Shown here: positions 23,132-31,291 of the stretch, in pieces | Layout of the letters: every line of letters starts with the position of its first letter | Numbering within the stretch: the stretch's first letter is position 1 | From: Idiomarina piscisalsi | GTDB taxonomy: Bacteria > Pseudomonadota > Gammaproteobacteria > Enterobacterales > Alteromonadaceae | Reading direction: 5' to 3' | Assembly (NCBI RefSeq): GCF_002211765.1 | Contig: NZ_CP022133.1 | Coordinates: 1,364,001-1,428,000, forward strand | Length of the DNA stretch: 64,000 nucleotides | Translations under genes and position numbers: made by a program | Notes under the pieces: model-generated | Database searches by the model: none | What the model saw: only the letters and a program-made list of their open reading frames with translations | What the model was told of the DNA's origin: nothing

Positions 23132-23347
23132 ATGGCTACCGGAAAAGTCAAATGGTTCAATAATTCGAAGGGCTTCGGCTTTATCGAGAGCGAAGACCGC
23201 GAAGGCGATATCTTTGCACATTACTCAACCATTGAAATGGAAGGTTATCGCACTCTGAAAGCTGGACAGCCTGTCGAGTTCGAACTAGAGGAAGGCCCTA
23301 AAGGTTTGCACGCCTCCAACATTGTTCCCGGTTCCACAGAAAAATAA
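23132..23347 (+). CDS. cspD: Cold-shock-like protein CspD
   Basis: The 71 residues form one cold-shock domain: GKVKWFNNSKGFGFI (RNP1) near the N-terminus and DIFAHYS (RNP2). Its position divergent from clpS-clpA and its C-terminal extension match CspD, the stationary-phase replication inhibitor of E. coli. A GAAGGAAG site precedes the start; I use the ATG of ATGGCTACC because an ATG five bases upstream is out of frame. Confidence 0.9.
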   Translation: MATGKVKWFNNSKGFGFIESEDREGDIFAHYSTIEMEGYRTLKAGQPVEFELEEGPKGLHASNIVPGSTEK

Positions 23348-23364
23348 CCGAGGTAACTTTAACA

Positions 23365-23402
23365 AAATAAAGGCGCGGACTCTTCATCTGCGCCTTTATT
23401 TT
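23365..23402 (+). terminator. Terminator after cspD
   Basis: The stem AAATAAAGGCGC/GCGCCTTTATTT with flanking A and T runs lies 18 bases after cspD. It also faces the convergent yejK gene. Confidence 0.85.
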
Positions 23403-23433
23403 TAGTTCTCACTATCCCTAACTATTAATGAAC

Positions 23434-24477
23434 TTAACTATCAATACCAAAGTAGCGCCGTAATTGATCACGCAAATTTGGCGGTGTTCCATTAATAGTC
23501 AACGTATCGGTTGCTGGATCATAATGAACTCGCTCTCCCAGAACCGTGTGATCAAAACCGACACTGACACCACCACCTTGGCCCTGAAACTTAACCAGCT
23601 TTCTCAGCGTCGATTTATCAGCTGGAAAGTCATCGGCAATTTCCTTTTCTCGCTGCTCAGCAAACTCTTTAGAAAACATTTCAAAAGAGTTGTCTGACGG
23701 GTACTGCTCAGCGAATTGCTCCGACAAGTCCTTAATTTTGACCGAGTCACCCTGCTTCCATTGTTCATCACAATATTCATACGCCGTTTTACTCAAAGCC
23801 TGACGCTGCTCAGCTTCCAGACCCGATTGTTTCGCGTATTCCTGAACGGTATCCACCAGCTGCTGAGTCTGTTCTTTGGTATTCACACGCTCAGTACAAC
23901 CTAAAAAGTCCAGGAAAAAGTCAGATACTTTGCGTCCTGCGCGCCCTTTTATGAAAGAAATATAGCGCTCGGCATCTGGAGCAGTTCGCCATTCGGTCAA
24001 ATCAATGCGGGCCGCCAACTGCACTTTACTTATGTCTAACTGTGAGGAGCGATCGACCCCTAAGTCCGGGCTGATAGTCACGCCTTCTTTTACCGGCAGA
24101 AAACAAACCAACAAGTACTCTGAACTCAAATGCTGATAACGGGTAATCAGTAAAAATCCGGCTTCCAGCAGGTTATAACTTTGCAGCTGCTCTAATAGTA
24201 GCTTGGCCGACTGCTGACTGAACTCGACAAAGTCGAGCGCTTTGTCATACCAGGACTTCAGTTGCTCAGGAAACGGGCTGGCATCGCCCTCGTCGTTTTC
24301 GGTCAGAAAACTGGCGTAACCTTTAGCTGGTTTACTGGTATAAACGTCAGTTAGCTCGACCAGTAAATCATGCAATTGCTCATCTTCGTTCAGCGCTGAA
24401 GGTGCTAGCCGCAACCCAACCTGACCGTCATTTTGATAAAACTGGTGAATAATACTTTCTTCAATTCGCAATTGCAT
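23434..24477 (-). CDS. yejK: Nucleoid-associated protein YejK/NdpA
   Basis: This 347-residue member of the NdpA/YejK family binds the nucleoid (E. coli YejK is 335). Recognisable segments include the region ending GRAGRKVSDFFLDFLGCTE near residue 190 and the C-terminal KLVKFQGQGGGVSVGFDH. It is divergent from yejM, the conserved yejK-yejL-yejM neighbourhood. No yejL-like gene is visible between them here. The start is supported by a divergent promoter gap of 67 bases. Confidence 0.9.
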   Translation of the reverse strand: MQLRIEESIIHQFYQNDGQVGLRLAPSALNEDEQLHDLLVELTDVYTSKPAKGYASFLTENDEGDASPFPEQLKSWYDKALDFVEFSQQSAKLLLEQLQSYNLLEAGFLLITRYQHLSSEYLLVCFLPVKEGVTISPDLGVDRSSQLDISKVQLAARIDLTEWRTAPDAERYISFIKGRAGRKVSDFFLDFLGCTERVNTKEQTQQLVDTVQEYAKQSGLEAEQRQALSKTAYEYCDEQWKQGDSVKIKDLSEQFAEQYPSDNSFEMFSKEFAEQREKEIADDFPADKSTLRKLVKFQGQGGGVSVGFDHTVLGERVHYDPATDTLTINGTPPNLRDQLRRYFGIDS

Positions 24478-24544
24478 ATCAGGGACTATCCTTGCTGTTT
24501 TGCTGTGTTACTATAAGCGGATTGTAACACGAGACTGGTAAACA

Positions 24545-26185
24545 ATGGGAAAGGACCAACGCGGAAAATACCAACGCCGGGACAAAATAGCGCGACTGAT
24601 TAGCTGGGGGCATTGGTTCACATTTGCCAACATTATTCTGTGTTTATTTGTTGGTTTACTCTATGTCGAAGCGTCACCAGAGTCATCTACCGCTATTGGT
24701 ACTTTGTATATGCTGGTCAGCTGGTTGGGGCATTTCGCTTTCCTGCCATTCGTATTCTTCATTATTCTCATATTCCCATTCTGTCTTATTATTCCTTACT
24801 CCAAGGTATTGCGCGGCTTAGCTGCGTTAGTCGCCTCGTTTGGACTTATCGCACTTATTGCCGACGCCTTATTTTTCAGACAGTACGGTTACCACTTAAA
24901 CACCTACTCTCTGGCTCAAATGACCAAAGACGCTGAAGCGGTATTTACCGGTGCTAGCTTTGTCATTATTTCCGCCGTGCTTTTAGGCTTCTTGCTCATT
25001 GTCGGTATCGAATTGCTGCTTGCTAACCTTGCCTGGAAACGCTTGAGTGACTTGCAGCGGAAAAAAATAGGTGCGCCGGCAACGGCGGTATTTGTTCTGT
25101 GCTTTTTTGTGAGTCATAGCGTTCACGTATGGGCAGACGCCTCCTTATATACCCCCATTACTCAACAGGACGATATGTTTCCTTTGTCTTACCCCACAAC
25201 CGCCAAGACATTAATGGCCAAACACGGGGTTATTGACGTAGAAAGCTATCAGGCACGCCAACAAATGCTTATGGCGACCGATAAAATTAAATTGAAGTAT
25301 CCTAAGCAACCGCTTTTATGCTCTAAGAAAGACTTTGAACAAACAGCGACTATTATTCTGTTTGAAGAGTACGCGCAAGACATTAGCGCAGTATTGGCTA
25401 CCACTTCTTTACGAGAAACTGAGGTCAGCATGTTAGCTCACCCGAAACAAGAAGGTGGCTTATTCCAGTTTTTATACGGACTTCCTGACTTTTATCAAGA
25501 CACAATAGAGCGTCAGAAAGTCGCCCCTGCGTATTTAAAACCATTGAATGACTTTAATATCGAAATGAATTGGTACACCAGTGACAGTTGGCAAGAAAGT
25601 CTTTCATTGTCACAGTTTGCCAGCGAATTTGAACCACAAAGCCTCAACAGCTTTAATGGCCGCGATAATCAACGTATCAATGTCATATTACTGACCGCTA
25701 ATGATACCAAGCAGTTAACCCACATTCTGAAGAAAGCAAAACAGCATCAGGTGCTCGTAAGTTACCTGTCACCTGAAAATAAAACCGAGTTACTGGGGAA
25801 AGAACAGTTCGCGCTAGAAAATATGACAGTGCCTTTATGGCAATTGAACATGCCGTTACCGACGCAACCTATTGCCGGTCTTATGGATATTATTCCAACC
25901 GTTTTGGATGACAGAATCTCGTGCGCCGGCTCGTTTAATAACTACACAAACGGCGAAAGTTTACGCGAACAAAAAGACAGATGGCCACTGATAGAAACCT
26001 ACAGCCCTTATATTGTCATATACGACAAAGCTGAAATAACCATTTTGGATAACAGCGGACAGTTTAACGTATACAGCAGCCCTGAATTCGTTTTGAAGAA
26101 AGGTGACGAGCCACCGGTTCCGGTATTAATTGATGCGTTAAAAGATCTCAAACGCTTTACTGAAACACCAGATACAGCAAATTGA
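24545..26185 (+). CDS. yejM: Inner-membrane protein YejM/PbgA (DUF3413, sulfatase-like)
   Basis: YejM senses lipopolysaccharide at the inner membrane and controls LpxC turnover through LapB/FtsH. In its 546 residues five membrane helices occupy about 1-190, ahead of a periplasmic hydrolase-fold domain. RGKYQRRDKIARLISWGHWFTFANI at the start is DUF3413-like. The periplasmic domain is shorter and more divergent than in E. coli (586 total). It lacks obvious metal-binding sulfatase motifs, as expected for this non-catalytic family. It is the last core gene before the tRNA-Pro integration site. Confidence 0.85.
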   Translation: MGKDQRGKYQRRDKIARLISWGHWFTFANIILCLFVGLLYVEASPESSTAIGTLYMLVSWLGHFAFLPFVFFIILIFPFCLIIPYSKVLRGLAALVASFGLIALIADALFFRQYGYHLNTYSLAQMTKDAEAVFTGASFVIISAVLLGFLLIVGIELLLANLAWKRLSDLQRKKIGAPATAVFVLCFFVSHSVHVWADASLYTPITQQDDMFPLSYPTTAKTLMAKHGVIDVESYQARQQMLMATDKIKLKYPKQPLLCSKKDFEQTATIILFEEYAQDISAVLATTSLRETEVSMLAHPKQEGGLFQFLYGLPDFYQDTIERQKVAPAYLKPLNDFNIEMNWYTSDSWQESLSLSQFASEFEPQSLNSFNGRDNQRINVILLTANDTKQLTHILKKAKQHQVLVSYLSPENKTELLGKEQFALENMTVPLWQLNMPLPTQPIAGLMDIIPTVLDDRISCAGSFNNYTNGESLREQKDRWPLIETYSPYIVIYDKAEITILDNSGQFNVYSSPEFVLKKGDEPPVPVLIDALKDLKRFTETPDTAN

Positions 26186-26267
26186 TGAAAATAGAAGCAG
26201 TTGAGCACCAAACAGACCGCTGAGGCTTGCGTAATACGTCAAATACAGTAAGATAGCTTCCCTCGGT

Positions 26268-26344
26268 CGGCGTGTAGCGCAGCCTGGTAGCGCACTGTCA
26301 TGGGGTGTCAGGGGTCGGAGGTTCAAATCCTCTCACGCCGACCA
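26268..26344 (+). tRNA. tRNA-Pro (anticodon GGG), island integration site
   Basis: This 77-nt cloverleaf has acceptor CGGCGTG/CACGCCG, D-arm GCGCAGCCTGGTAGCGC, anticodon loop ATGGGGT with GGG at 34-36, T-arm GGAGGTTCAAATCCTCT and encoded ACCA. It is close to E. coli proL. Its 3' half is repeated at 61,089, marking it as the attachment gene for the island. Confidence 0.96.
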
Positions 26345-26351
26345 ATTCTTC
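26296..26351 (+). repeat. attL: 56-bp direct repeat in tRNA-Pro 3' half
   Basis: Identical to 61,089-61,144. It starts in the anticodon stem (TGTCATGGGG) and ends seven bases past the CCA. The tRNA remains complete at this end, so the copy here is the functional one. Confidence 0.95.
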
Positions 26352-26721
26352 TTAGTTTAATCTCTTTTATATCAGAACCTTACAAACTCTCTTTTAAAAT
26401 TCCATGTTTCACTAATATTGTCTCTCAGAGTGAAATGTTGCTCTCGTGTCGCGTTTTAAAAGTTACTTCAGATTAGAATTTATCGTGTATAAAGTTACTT
26501 GGATGTGTTTCCCCTGTATTGTCAGTATCGTCACTAAGATTCTCTACTAGCTCTTAAATTGAAAGGGTTATAGACTGATTCGTTGCTAATTATGAAAGTA
26601 TTATTGGGTATTAATCCCCTCCCCCCACTATAAGGCAACTGGATTTGGCTTTTTCTCAGAACTACATATTTTAGAATTTTTAAGGTAAGGTATCTTTAGT
26701 CTAGGAGACTGAGAGGATTTT
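26352..26721. other. AT-rich intergenic segment just inside attL
   Basis: 370 bases without a credible gene, RNA or repeat. It probably contains the promoter of the small membrane-protein gene that follows and possible recombination arm sites, but I see no convincing motif. Confidence 0.5.
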
Positions 26722-26856
26722 ATGGAACTTGACTTTACCTTGTTTGAAATTGGTTACGGTGCCTTCTTTATTGCTGTTGGTATTCTGTGTATCGGGTTAA
26801 CCTCGTTATGGTTTCTCGCTGCAAAGCTTGACAGAAAAGAAGCGGATAAAAGTTAA
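26722..26856 (+). CDS. Small single-TM membrane protein (44 aa)
   Basis: An ATG with a good GAGAGGA ribosome site eight bases upstream opens a 44-residue frame. It has a short acidic N-terminus, one hydrophobic helix of about 24 residues (AFFIAVGILCIGLTSLWFLAA) and a charged tail (KLDRKEADKS). Composition, ribosome site and topology support a real small membrane protein at the left edge of the island. No function is recognisable. Confidence 0.5.
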   Translation: MELDFTLFEIGYGAFFIAVGILCIGLTSLWFLAAKLDRKEADKS

Positions 26857-26915
26857 TCCTGTTGGCTGACCAAGCATTTGCTCGACACCTCATCGTTTTC
26901 TCAAACACAACTACT

Positions 26916-28442
26916 TTAAGTTTTAGCATTAGATATTTGTCTAATTCTATAGTAACCAGATTTCATCACAGTGATCTCAATATCACAAACCTTATGAGCC
27001 TTTGTTGAGGGGTTACAAATCAAATACCAAACCCAGATGTTAGACTTCTTTAGACCTAGGTTTCTTAATGTTTGGTTCGCCAATCCAGAAGCCTCAGAAA
27101 CATTTTTTAATCGTACCTTATGAACAGGAATACCTTGCTTTTGAATGCTAGATATAGCTTCAACAACCTTATGCATTGATTCTTTTCTAATTTTCTTTGA
27201 TACATACCGAGCATGTTCCGCTCTATTCCTTTTACTTGGTTTTCTCTTTTTTACTAAGTGCCCAGTAGATACACCTGTACCTTTAGTGAAGTTCTTAATG
27301 AACTCCCCTGAGCTTGCCTGATAACGCTTAATCATAACCGTAGACATGTAGTTTAAAAGCGTTCCCGGTGGTAGCTTAATTGAACTCCTATTGATCTTAA
27401 TAATAAGCTCTTTAATTAAGTTACGTGGGCATGCCAGCTGTTTTAAGCAAACAACAACCGAGTAAGCAACTAGATCTCGAAAACCAACTTTTACTCTTTT
27501 TCCTTTCAGAAGAATAGGAATTACAAAGTTCGCATATTTCAAGCACCATTTCTGGTGGTTACTTAAGCTCTCAGGAACATGAAAATAGTTTCGGCAGAAG
27601 TCCTCAGACGAAATTAGCGAAGGTTTGAAGTTCTTGTTGTAGACTCTAGGTACGGTCTTTTGAGTATCTTTTATACCTAACTGCGCTATCAAGCTCCCAA
27701 GCGTTCTTCTCTCTCTTCTTTTATTATTACGATATGCCTTGCATGCTGTGTGATATTTAATGTTTATCGTCCCAGGAAGACGCATCACTCCTCTAGGGCT
27801 TTTATTAGCTTTATCATCGACAAACAGCTCTCTATCAATACATAGAGCGAAAAATAGGCTATTAAGTCGCTCTTTTAACATAAACCAAAGTTTTACATTT
27901 TTGGAAGTTGCCTCTTCTGTTTTGAAAAGCCAGTAAAAATGTAATCCTCCGGAGCCAGACTCCACAGTTAAATCTGGTTCAGGTATGTTTTCATCTCTAC
28001 CTAAAGCAGTATAGAGAGAGTTGTGTATACGAGCCGTTTCAATTAACGTGAGTCTCCTTTCCAACTTTTTATCTCGAACATCGAGGTCAACCCAAACGCA
28101 ACATAGCTCAGACAACCTCGCAATCCTTGAAATAGGAGCGCTAAAAAAACCATTAGGAGTGAAGAAAACTTCTTCTCCTAAAAAATCATCATCTTCTACG
28201 TCTAGATTTCCATAAACCGCTTCACGGAATGATTTTTTAGTCAAAGACCTAATGTTTTTCGAGTTCACCGAACCGAACAAAGTGCTATTTTTAACTTTAA
28301 AGCTTATCTCTTTTTCTACATGTTTCTTTAATTTGTCAGCGTATAAACTCCTCACGTCCCTGTGAGCTTTGGTTTCGTAACCAACTACCGAACTAAAGAA
28401 GTCCGGCAGAGAGACCTCTGAAAAAGTTGAGTTAATTCTCAT
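26916..28442 (-). CDS. RepB/AEP-type primase-like replication protein
   Basis: This 508-residue protein shows three short motifs in order typical of archaeo-eukaryotic-type primases of the RepB_primase group. These are a metal-binding hhDhD (CVWVDLDVRD near 123), an SGSGGLHFYWLF segment near 162 with the nucleotide-binding histidine, and RGVMRLPGTINIKYH near 213. The C-terminal half is basic and includes a segment near 420-460 (VRLKNVSEASGLANQTLRNLGL) that looks like a helix-turn-helix. It is coupled to an upstream HTH gene (four-base overlap), and hairpins and palindromes lie behind both. This suggests a plasmid-like replication block inside the island. Function is inferred from motifs only. 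Confidence 0.55.
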   Translation of the reverse strand: MRINSTFSEVSLPDFFSSVVGYETKAHRDVRSLYADKLKKHVEKEISFKVKNSTLFGSVNSKNIRSLTKKSFREAVYGNLDVEDDDFLGEEVFFTPNGFFSAPISRIARLSELCCVWVDLDVRDKKLERRLTLIETARIHNSLYTALGRDENIPEPDLTVESGSGGLHFYWLFKTEEATSKNVKLWFMLKERLNSLFFALCIDRELFVDDKANKSPRGVMRLPGTINIKYHTACKAYRNNKRRERRTLGSLIAQLGIKDTQKTVPRVYNKNFKPSLISSEDFCRNYFHVPESLSNHQKWCLKYANFVIPILLKGKRVKVGFRDLVAYSVVVCLKQLACPRNLIKELIIKINRSSIKLPPGTLLNYMSTVMIKRYQASSGEFIKNFTKGTGVSTGHLVKKRKPSKRNRAEHARYVSKKIRKESMHKVVEAISSIQKQGIPVHKVRLKNVSEASGLANQTLRNLGLKKSNIWVWYLICNPSTKAHKVCDIEITVMKSGYYRIRQISNAKT

Positions 28443-28681
28443 GCTCGCTTGTTCTTTGCAATGAAGTCTCTGAGATCATCCAGTAAAAAGAAAGTCTTAG
28501 AGCTTCCCGGTATGCGTTTAGCAGGGGGCAATACCTTATCTGCTTCTTCAACCCGACCCGCATCTAAGTGCATTTCACGAACTTTTTGCCAGCGCCTCAA
28601 GGTCTTACGGCTTATATTGAAGTACTTCTCACATACGTCTTGTGCGCTTATTAGCTGCATTGAATTTTTAGCTTTGCTCAT
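28439..28681 (-). CDS. Small helix-turn-helix DNA-binding protein
   Basis: The 80 residues include an N-terminal winged or MerR/AlpA-like helix-turn-helix (LISAQDVCEKYFNISRKTLRRWQKVREMH) and a C-terminal helix. Its stop overlaps the start of the primase-like gene by four bases, so the two are translationally coupled. It could be an excisionase, a copy-control regulator or an origin-binding protein; sequence alone does not decide. Confidence 0.6.
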   Translation of the reverse strand: MSKAKNSMQLISAQDVCEKYFNISRKTLRRWQKVREMHLDAGRVEEADKVLPPAKRIPGSSKTFFLLDDLRDFIAKNKRA

Positions 28682-28690
28682 GACTATCTC

Positions 28691-28927
28691 CTATAGAATT
28701 TCAACGTCGTCTAAATGATTTAAAAAGTGACTAATATCTTGAACACTAAACCTTACTGTCCCTCCTCCGTATAAATAAATTGGTGATGGGCAACATCTCT
28801 TGGCATCAGATTTATGCCCAATACGATATAGCCTGTTGTAATCCCTCATCATTCGCTCTACTGACGAAACCGATGTGTTTAACCTTTCAGCTAACTGAAC
28901 TTTTTTGAGTAATGTAATGTCTTCCAT
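28691..28927 (-). CDS. AlpA-like helix-turn-helix regulator
   Basis: This protein of about 78 residues has LLKKVQLAERLNTSVSSVERMMRDYNRLY as a helix-turn-helix and GGGTVRFSVQDISHFLNHL as the wing and final helix, the pattern of AlpA/excisionase-type proteins. The start chosen is the second ATG: GGAGG lies five bases before it and overlaps the first in-frame ATG. It is first of three minus-strand genes leading into the primase-like gene. Confidence 0.6.
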   Translation of the reverse strand: MEDITLLKKVQLAERLNTSVSSVERMMRDYNRLYRIGHKSDAKRCCPSPIYLYGGGTVRFSVQDISHFLNHLDDVEIL

Positions 28928-29054
28928 TCTTTCCTCCATTTGTTGGACGGATATATCTTATCCAGAAGATCTATGCCCTCCAAAAATCGGAGAAATTTTT
29001 GGTGCGGGTTTTTTTATGAGTTTTTTAAGCGAAAAAATAGAACTATTTTTAATT

Positions 29055-29088
29055 CGCATCGTCCCTACTTTTCGGTAGGGACGATGCG
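29055..29088. other. Large perfect hairpin I (14-bp stem)
   Basis: CGCATCGTCCCTAC and GTAGGGACGATGCG form a perfect 14-bp stem with a TTTTCG loop. No U-run follows on either strand, so it is not an ordinary terminator. It lies about 130 bases upstream of the AlpA-like gene, seven bases from a second large hairpin. Confidence 0.7.
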
Positions 29089-29095
29089 CAGCATA

Positions 29096-29130
29096 TTCGT
29101 GAAAGCCGCTTCAACAGCGGGTTTCACGAA
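29096..29130. other. Large hairpin II (14 bp with one G-G mismatch)
   Basis: TTCGTGAAA-g-CCGCT, loop TCAAC, AGCGG-g-TTTCACGAA: 9 plus 5 base pairs interrupted by a single symmetric G-G mismatch. It is directly adjacent to hairpin I. The pair resembles folded single-strand sites such as origins, nick sites or recombination sites; the role is unknown. Confidence 0.65.
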
Positions 29131-29276
29131 AAATAATTAAGGGGATGGGCAAGTGATCAGAGAGGTTTATAGTTCTTATTGACACTTTTTTGATGTCACA
29201 GGTTAAAACTACGAGTAAGGGAAACTCGATAAAATTATGGTGAAAATTGGGAGAAAGCCTAAATATTTATAAAATA

Positions 29277-29292
29277 TGCGGACATGTCCGCA
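29277..29292. promoter_or_regulatory. 16-bp palindrome copy 1 (TGCGGACATGTCCGCA)
   Basis: Perfect 16-bp palindrome, extended to 18 bp by flanking A and T. One of four exact copies found in the island, all intergenic. It lies in a 400-bp gene-free stretch between the replication-like genes and a small acidic-protein gene. Confidence 0.8.
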
Positions 29293-29384
29293 TTTGAAAT
29301 CTTAGTAACTCGTTTCAAGTTCTTGCATCAAGAAAACTATCAAGCGGGCTACAAATATCGCAGCTAATGAGGCAACAAGATCGA

Positions 29385-29400
29385 TGCGGACATGTCCGCA
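29385..29400. promoter_or_regulatory. 16-bp palindrome copy 2 (TGCGGACATGTCCGCA)
   Basis: Exact copy, 108 bases from copy 1. The sequence between them is AT-rich with no gene. It could be an operator, a recombinase core site or an iteron-like origin element. Confidence 0.8.
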
Positions 29401-29566
29401 ACCTTTTTATATTGAAAAGCTTCCTGGTACCTATCATCTAACTCAATCCAACCAACCTGATAAACACTATTCCTGCTGTTCTTTTAACCGACATAAAAAA
29501 CAATGAAAGGTTTTCTATCAAAATTTTTCAGTAAATAATCAAAGGGCTCTTCTTGAGCTCTCTTTT

Positions 29567-29749
29567 TTAATCCAAACCAGAGTCAACCCCCTCTCCAATC
29601 GGAACCCATTCTATCTCCCCGTCAGCGGAGACTCTTCTGACCATTTCAGGAGACGAATCTGAGAGCGATTCATTATCCTCAACTTCCGGGGCATCATCCA
29701 TTACAAACGTTTCAAAAACCGCGGCTAAAAACTTACCAAAAAGCTCCAT
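29567..29749 (-). CDS. Small acidic hypothetical protein
   Basis: This 60-residue acidic protein (MDDAPEVEDNESL, DGEIEWVPIGEG) has a GGAG ribosome site upstream and palindrome copy 3 beginning 15 bases before its start codon. That spacing fits operator control. Function is unknown; it might be a DNA mimic or an antirepressor, but nothing proves it. Confidence 0.45.
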   Translation of the reverse strand: MELFGKFLAAVFETFVMDDAPEVEDNESLSDSSPEMVRRVSADGEIEWVPIGEGVDSGLD

Positions 29750-29763
29750 TCCTATTCTCCTTT

Positions 29764-29779
29764 TGCGGACATGTCCGCA
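29764..29779. promoter_or_regulatory. 16-bp palindrome copy 3, at the promoter of the acidic-protein gene
   Basis: Exact copy of TGCGGACATGTCCGCA, 15 bases upstream of the minus-strand gene ending at 29,567. This is the copy that most looks like an operator. Confidence 0.8.
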
Positions 29780-29836
29780 TACTTTTATGTTTTCAACCTA
29801 CTTCGCAACAGCTGGTTATTCAAGTCGAATTAACTG

Positions 29837-30034
29837 TTAAACGCTTTTTTCAATGACCGTTAGTGAAGTACCTCCTTCTGTATCAATTGACCGTGTAATA
29901 ATCTCTCGTGCCGCTCGCCTATCATTTACGTCAGCAAATAATAAAGAATACTCGACATGCAAAGCTTTATTCTGAGTGATTGTTACTAGCGCTTGATCAA
30001 GAACTCCCTTTGTCTTCGACGGTAATTTTAACAA
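29837..30034 (-). CDS. Small hypothetical protein, start uncertain
   Basis: An open frame encodes VLDQALVTITQNKALHVEY and ends with DTEGGTSLTVIEKSV; composition looks protein-like. The only start in the frame as given is TTG. The reading continues upstream (YIIQLYIDSKELTATYHKKY) with no ATG before a stop, so it may begin with a rare codon or be a remnant. It is divergent from the recombinase module. Function unknown. Confidence 0.35.
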   Translation of the reverse strand: MLKLPSKTKGVLDQALVTITQNKALHVEYSLLFADVNDRRAAREIITRSIDTEGGTSLTVIEKSV

Positions 30035-30088
30035 CTCTTTCTTTTGATATTTTTTATGATATGTAGCTGTTAATTCCTTACTATCAAT

Positions 30089-30117
30089 GTATAGTTGAAT
30101 TATATACTTAACTATAC
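30089..30117. promoter_or_regulatory. Dyad at the head of the recombinase operon
   Basis: GTATAGTT and AACTATAC form an inverted repeat with 13 bases between the arms, ending eight bases before the likely start of the first recombinase. It could be an autoregulatory operator or the terminal site of the recombinase module. Confidence 0.5.
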
Positions 30118-30124
30118 GTTCTTT

Positions 30125-31291
30125 ATGAGATTAATTAAGGCAACAACAGACTTCCGACTACACGGGCACTCCTACGAAGACTTCCCTTTGATTGTTGACT
30201 CTGAAATGAATCTGGTGAGAGAAGCTCATCAGTTTTTAATCTACTTTTGCATTACGAGAGGAAGGGTCGAAAGTAAAAATACATGGTGGCGGTACGGACA
30301 GGATCTCTATGACTACTTTGGTTACCTGGAAGGAAGCGGCTTAGATTGGCGTTCACGATTAGCTACTTCTCAGCACTCGGTAATTGCTGCTTATCGAGAC
30401 TGGTCGGTAAGCCTCGGACTATCGTCTAAAACTATCAATGGACGTTTAAGAACTATTATTCAATTTTATCAGTTTGCTTATAGAAAGCACTGGGTTGAGT
30501 GTGTGCCTTATGACATTGAAACGGTTGTTATTAATAAGCAAAAAGGTTTTTGGGCTCATACCGATAAGTCAGGTAATCAGAAGAGCACTGCCAATGTGAT
30601 GCTGAAAGAGAAAGTAGCTGCTTTGCAGATTTTGACGAAACAAGAAGTCAAGACTTTAATGAATCACCCTTGTTTTATCTCTCAGCATTTAATTTATAGG
30701 TTAGCCCTTCAAACCGGAATGCGTAAAGAAGAGCTGCTCACTTTTCCGGATAGCTATATTCAAGACCCAAAGGCAAAGCGTGGCAAGGCGATAGTGCCCG
30801 TGGTTCTGCGCTCTAAAGACATGGTAGTTAAAAGTGGCCAAGGCGGTACAAAAGGCAATAAAGAGCGCACCATACATATCCCGATAGGTTTGTATGAGCA
30901 ACTTTGGCAATACAAGCTTCATGAGCGAAATCATCTGCTTATGATAAATGAAGTCAGCGACCAGAAGGCTTTACTATTGAACCGGTTTGGTCAACCGTAT
31001 TCGGTTAAAGGCACAATACTTAATAACGAATTGAAAAAGATTGTTGGGCGGAAAGAGGTTAGCTTGCACAAGCTACGTCACACCTACGCTACGTTTAAGC
31101 TGTATGGATTAGGAAACAACCCGAATTATCGTGGAGACCCGCTGGTTTATGTTCAAGACCGCTTAGGGCACTCAAGTATTATCACCACCCAAGTTTATCT
31201 GCATTACCTTGAAGATCTAGAAGGTGACTTGATGACTGAATATGAGCAGGATATTGACCTAATCTGTGAAGAAGCGAAGGCTTTAGCATGA
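30125..31291 (+). CDS. Tyrosine recombinase 1 of a three-recombinase module
   Basis: This protein of about 388 residues has a full catalytic set: Arg in TGMRKEELL, the H-x-x-R box in LHKLRHTYATF, then GHSSIITTQVYLHY with the second His and the nucleophilic Tyr. The N-terminal half resembles a SAM-like core-binding domain (TWWRYGQDLYDYFGYLEG). I start at ATG 30,125 (MRLIKATT); an upstream TTG would add ten residues with no better ribosome site. It overlaps recombinase 2 by four bases (ATGA). The order suggests the TnpA-like member of a Tn554, RIT or gamma-mobile-trio type system. Confidence 0.8.
   Translation: MRLIKATTDFRLHGHSYEDFPLIVDSEMNLVREAHQFLIYFCITRGRVESKNTWWRYGQDLYDYFGYLEGSGLDWRSRLATSQHSVIAAYRDWSVSLGLSSKTINGRLRTIIQFYQFAYRKHWVECVPYDIETVVINKQKGFWAHTDKSGNQKSTANVMLKEKVAALQILTKQEVKTLMNHPCFISQHLIYRLALQTGMRKEELLTFPDSYIQDPKAKRGKAIVPVVLRSKDMVVKSGQGGTKGNKERTIHIPIGLYEQLWQYKLHERNHLLMINEVSDQKALLLNRFGQPYSVKGTILNNELKKIVGRKEVSLHKLRHTYATFKLYGLGNNPNYRGDPLVYVQDRLGHSSIITTQVYLHYLEDLEGDLMTEYEQDIDLICEEAKALA

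Noticed and set aside
29055..29130. The two large hairpins as intrinsic terminators
   Set aside because: Neither strand has a U-run after the stems, and no gene ends beside them.
29277..29779. Repeated palindromes as a CRISPR array
   Set aside because: Spacing is irregular (108 and 379 bases, then 14 kb), there are no spacers of constant size and no cas genes.
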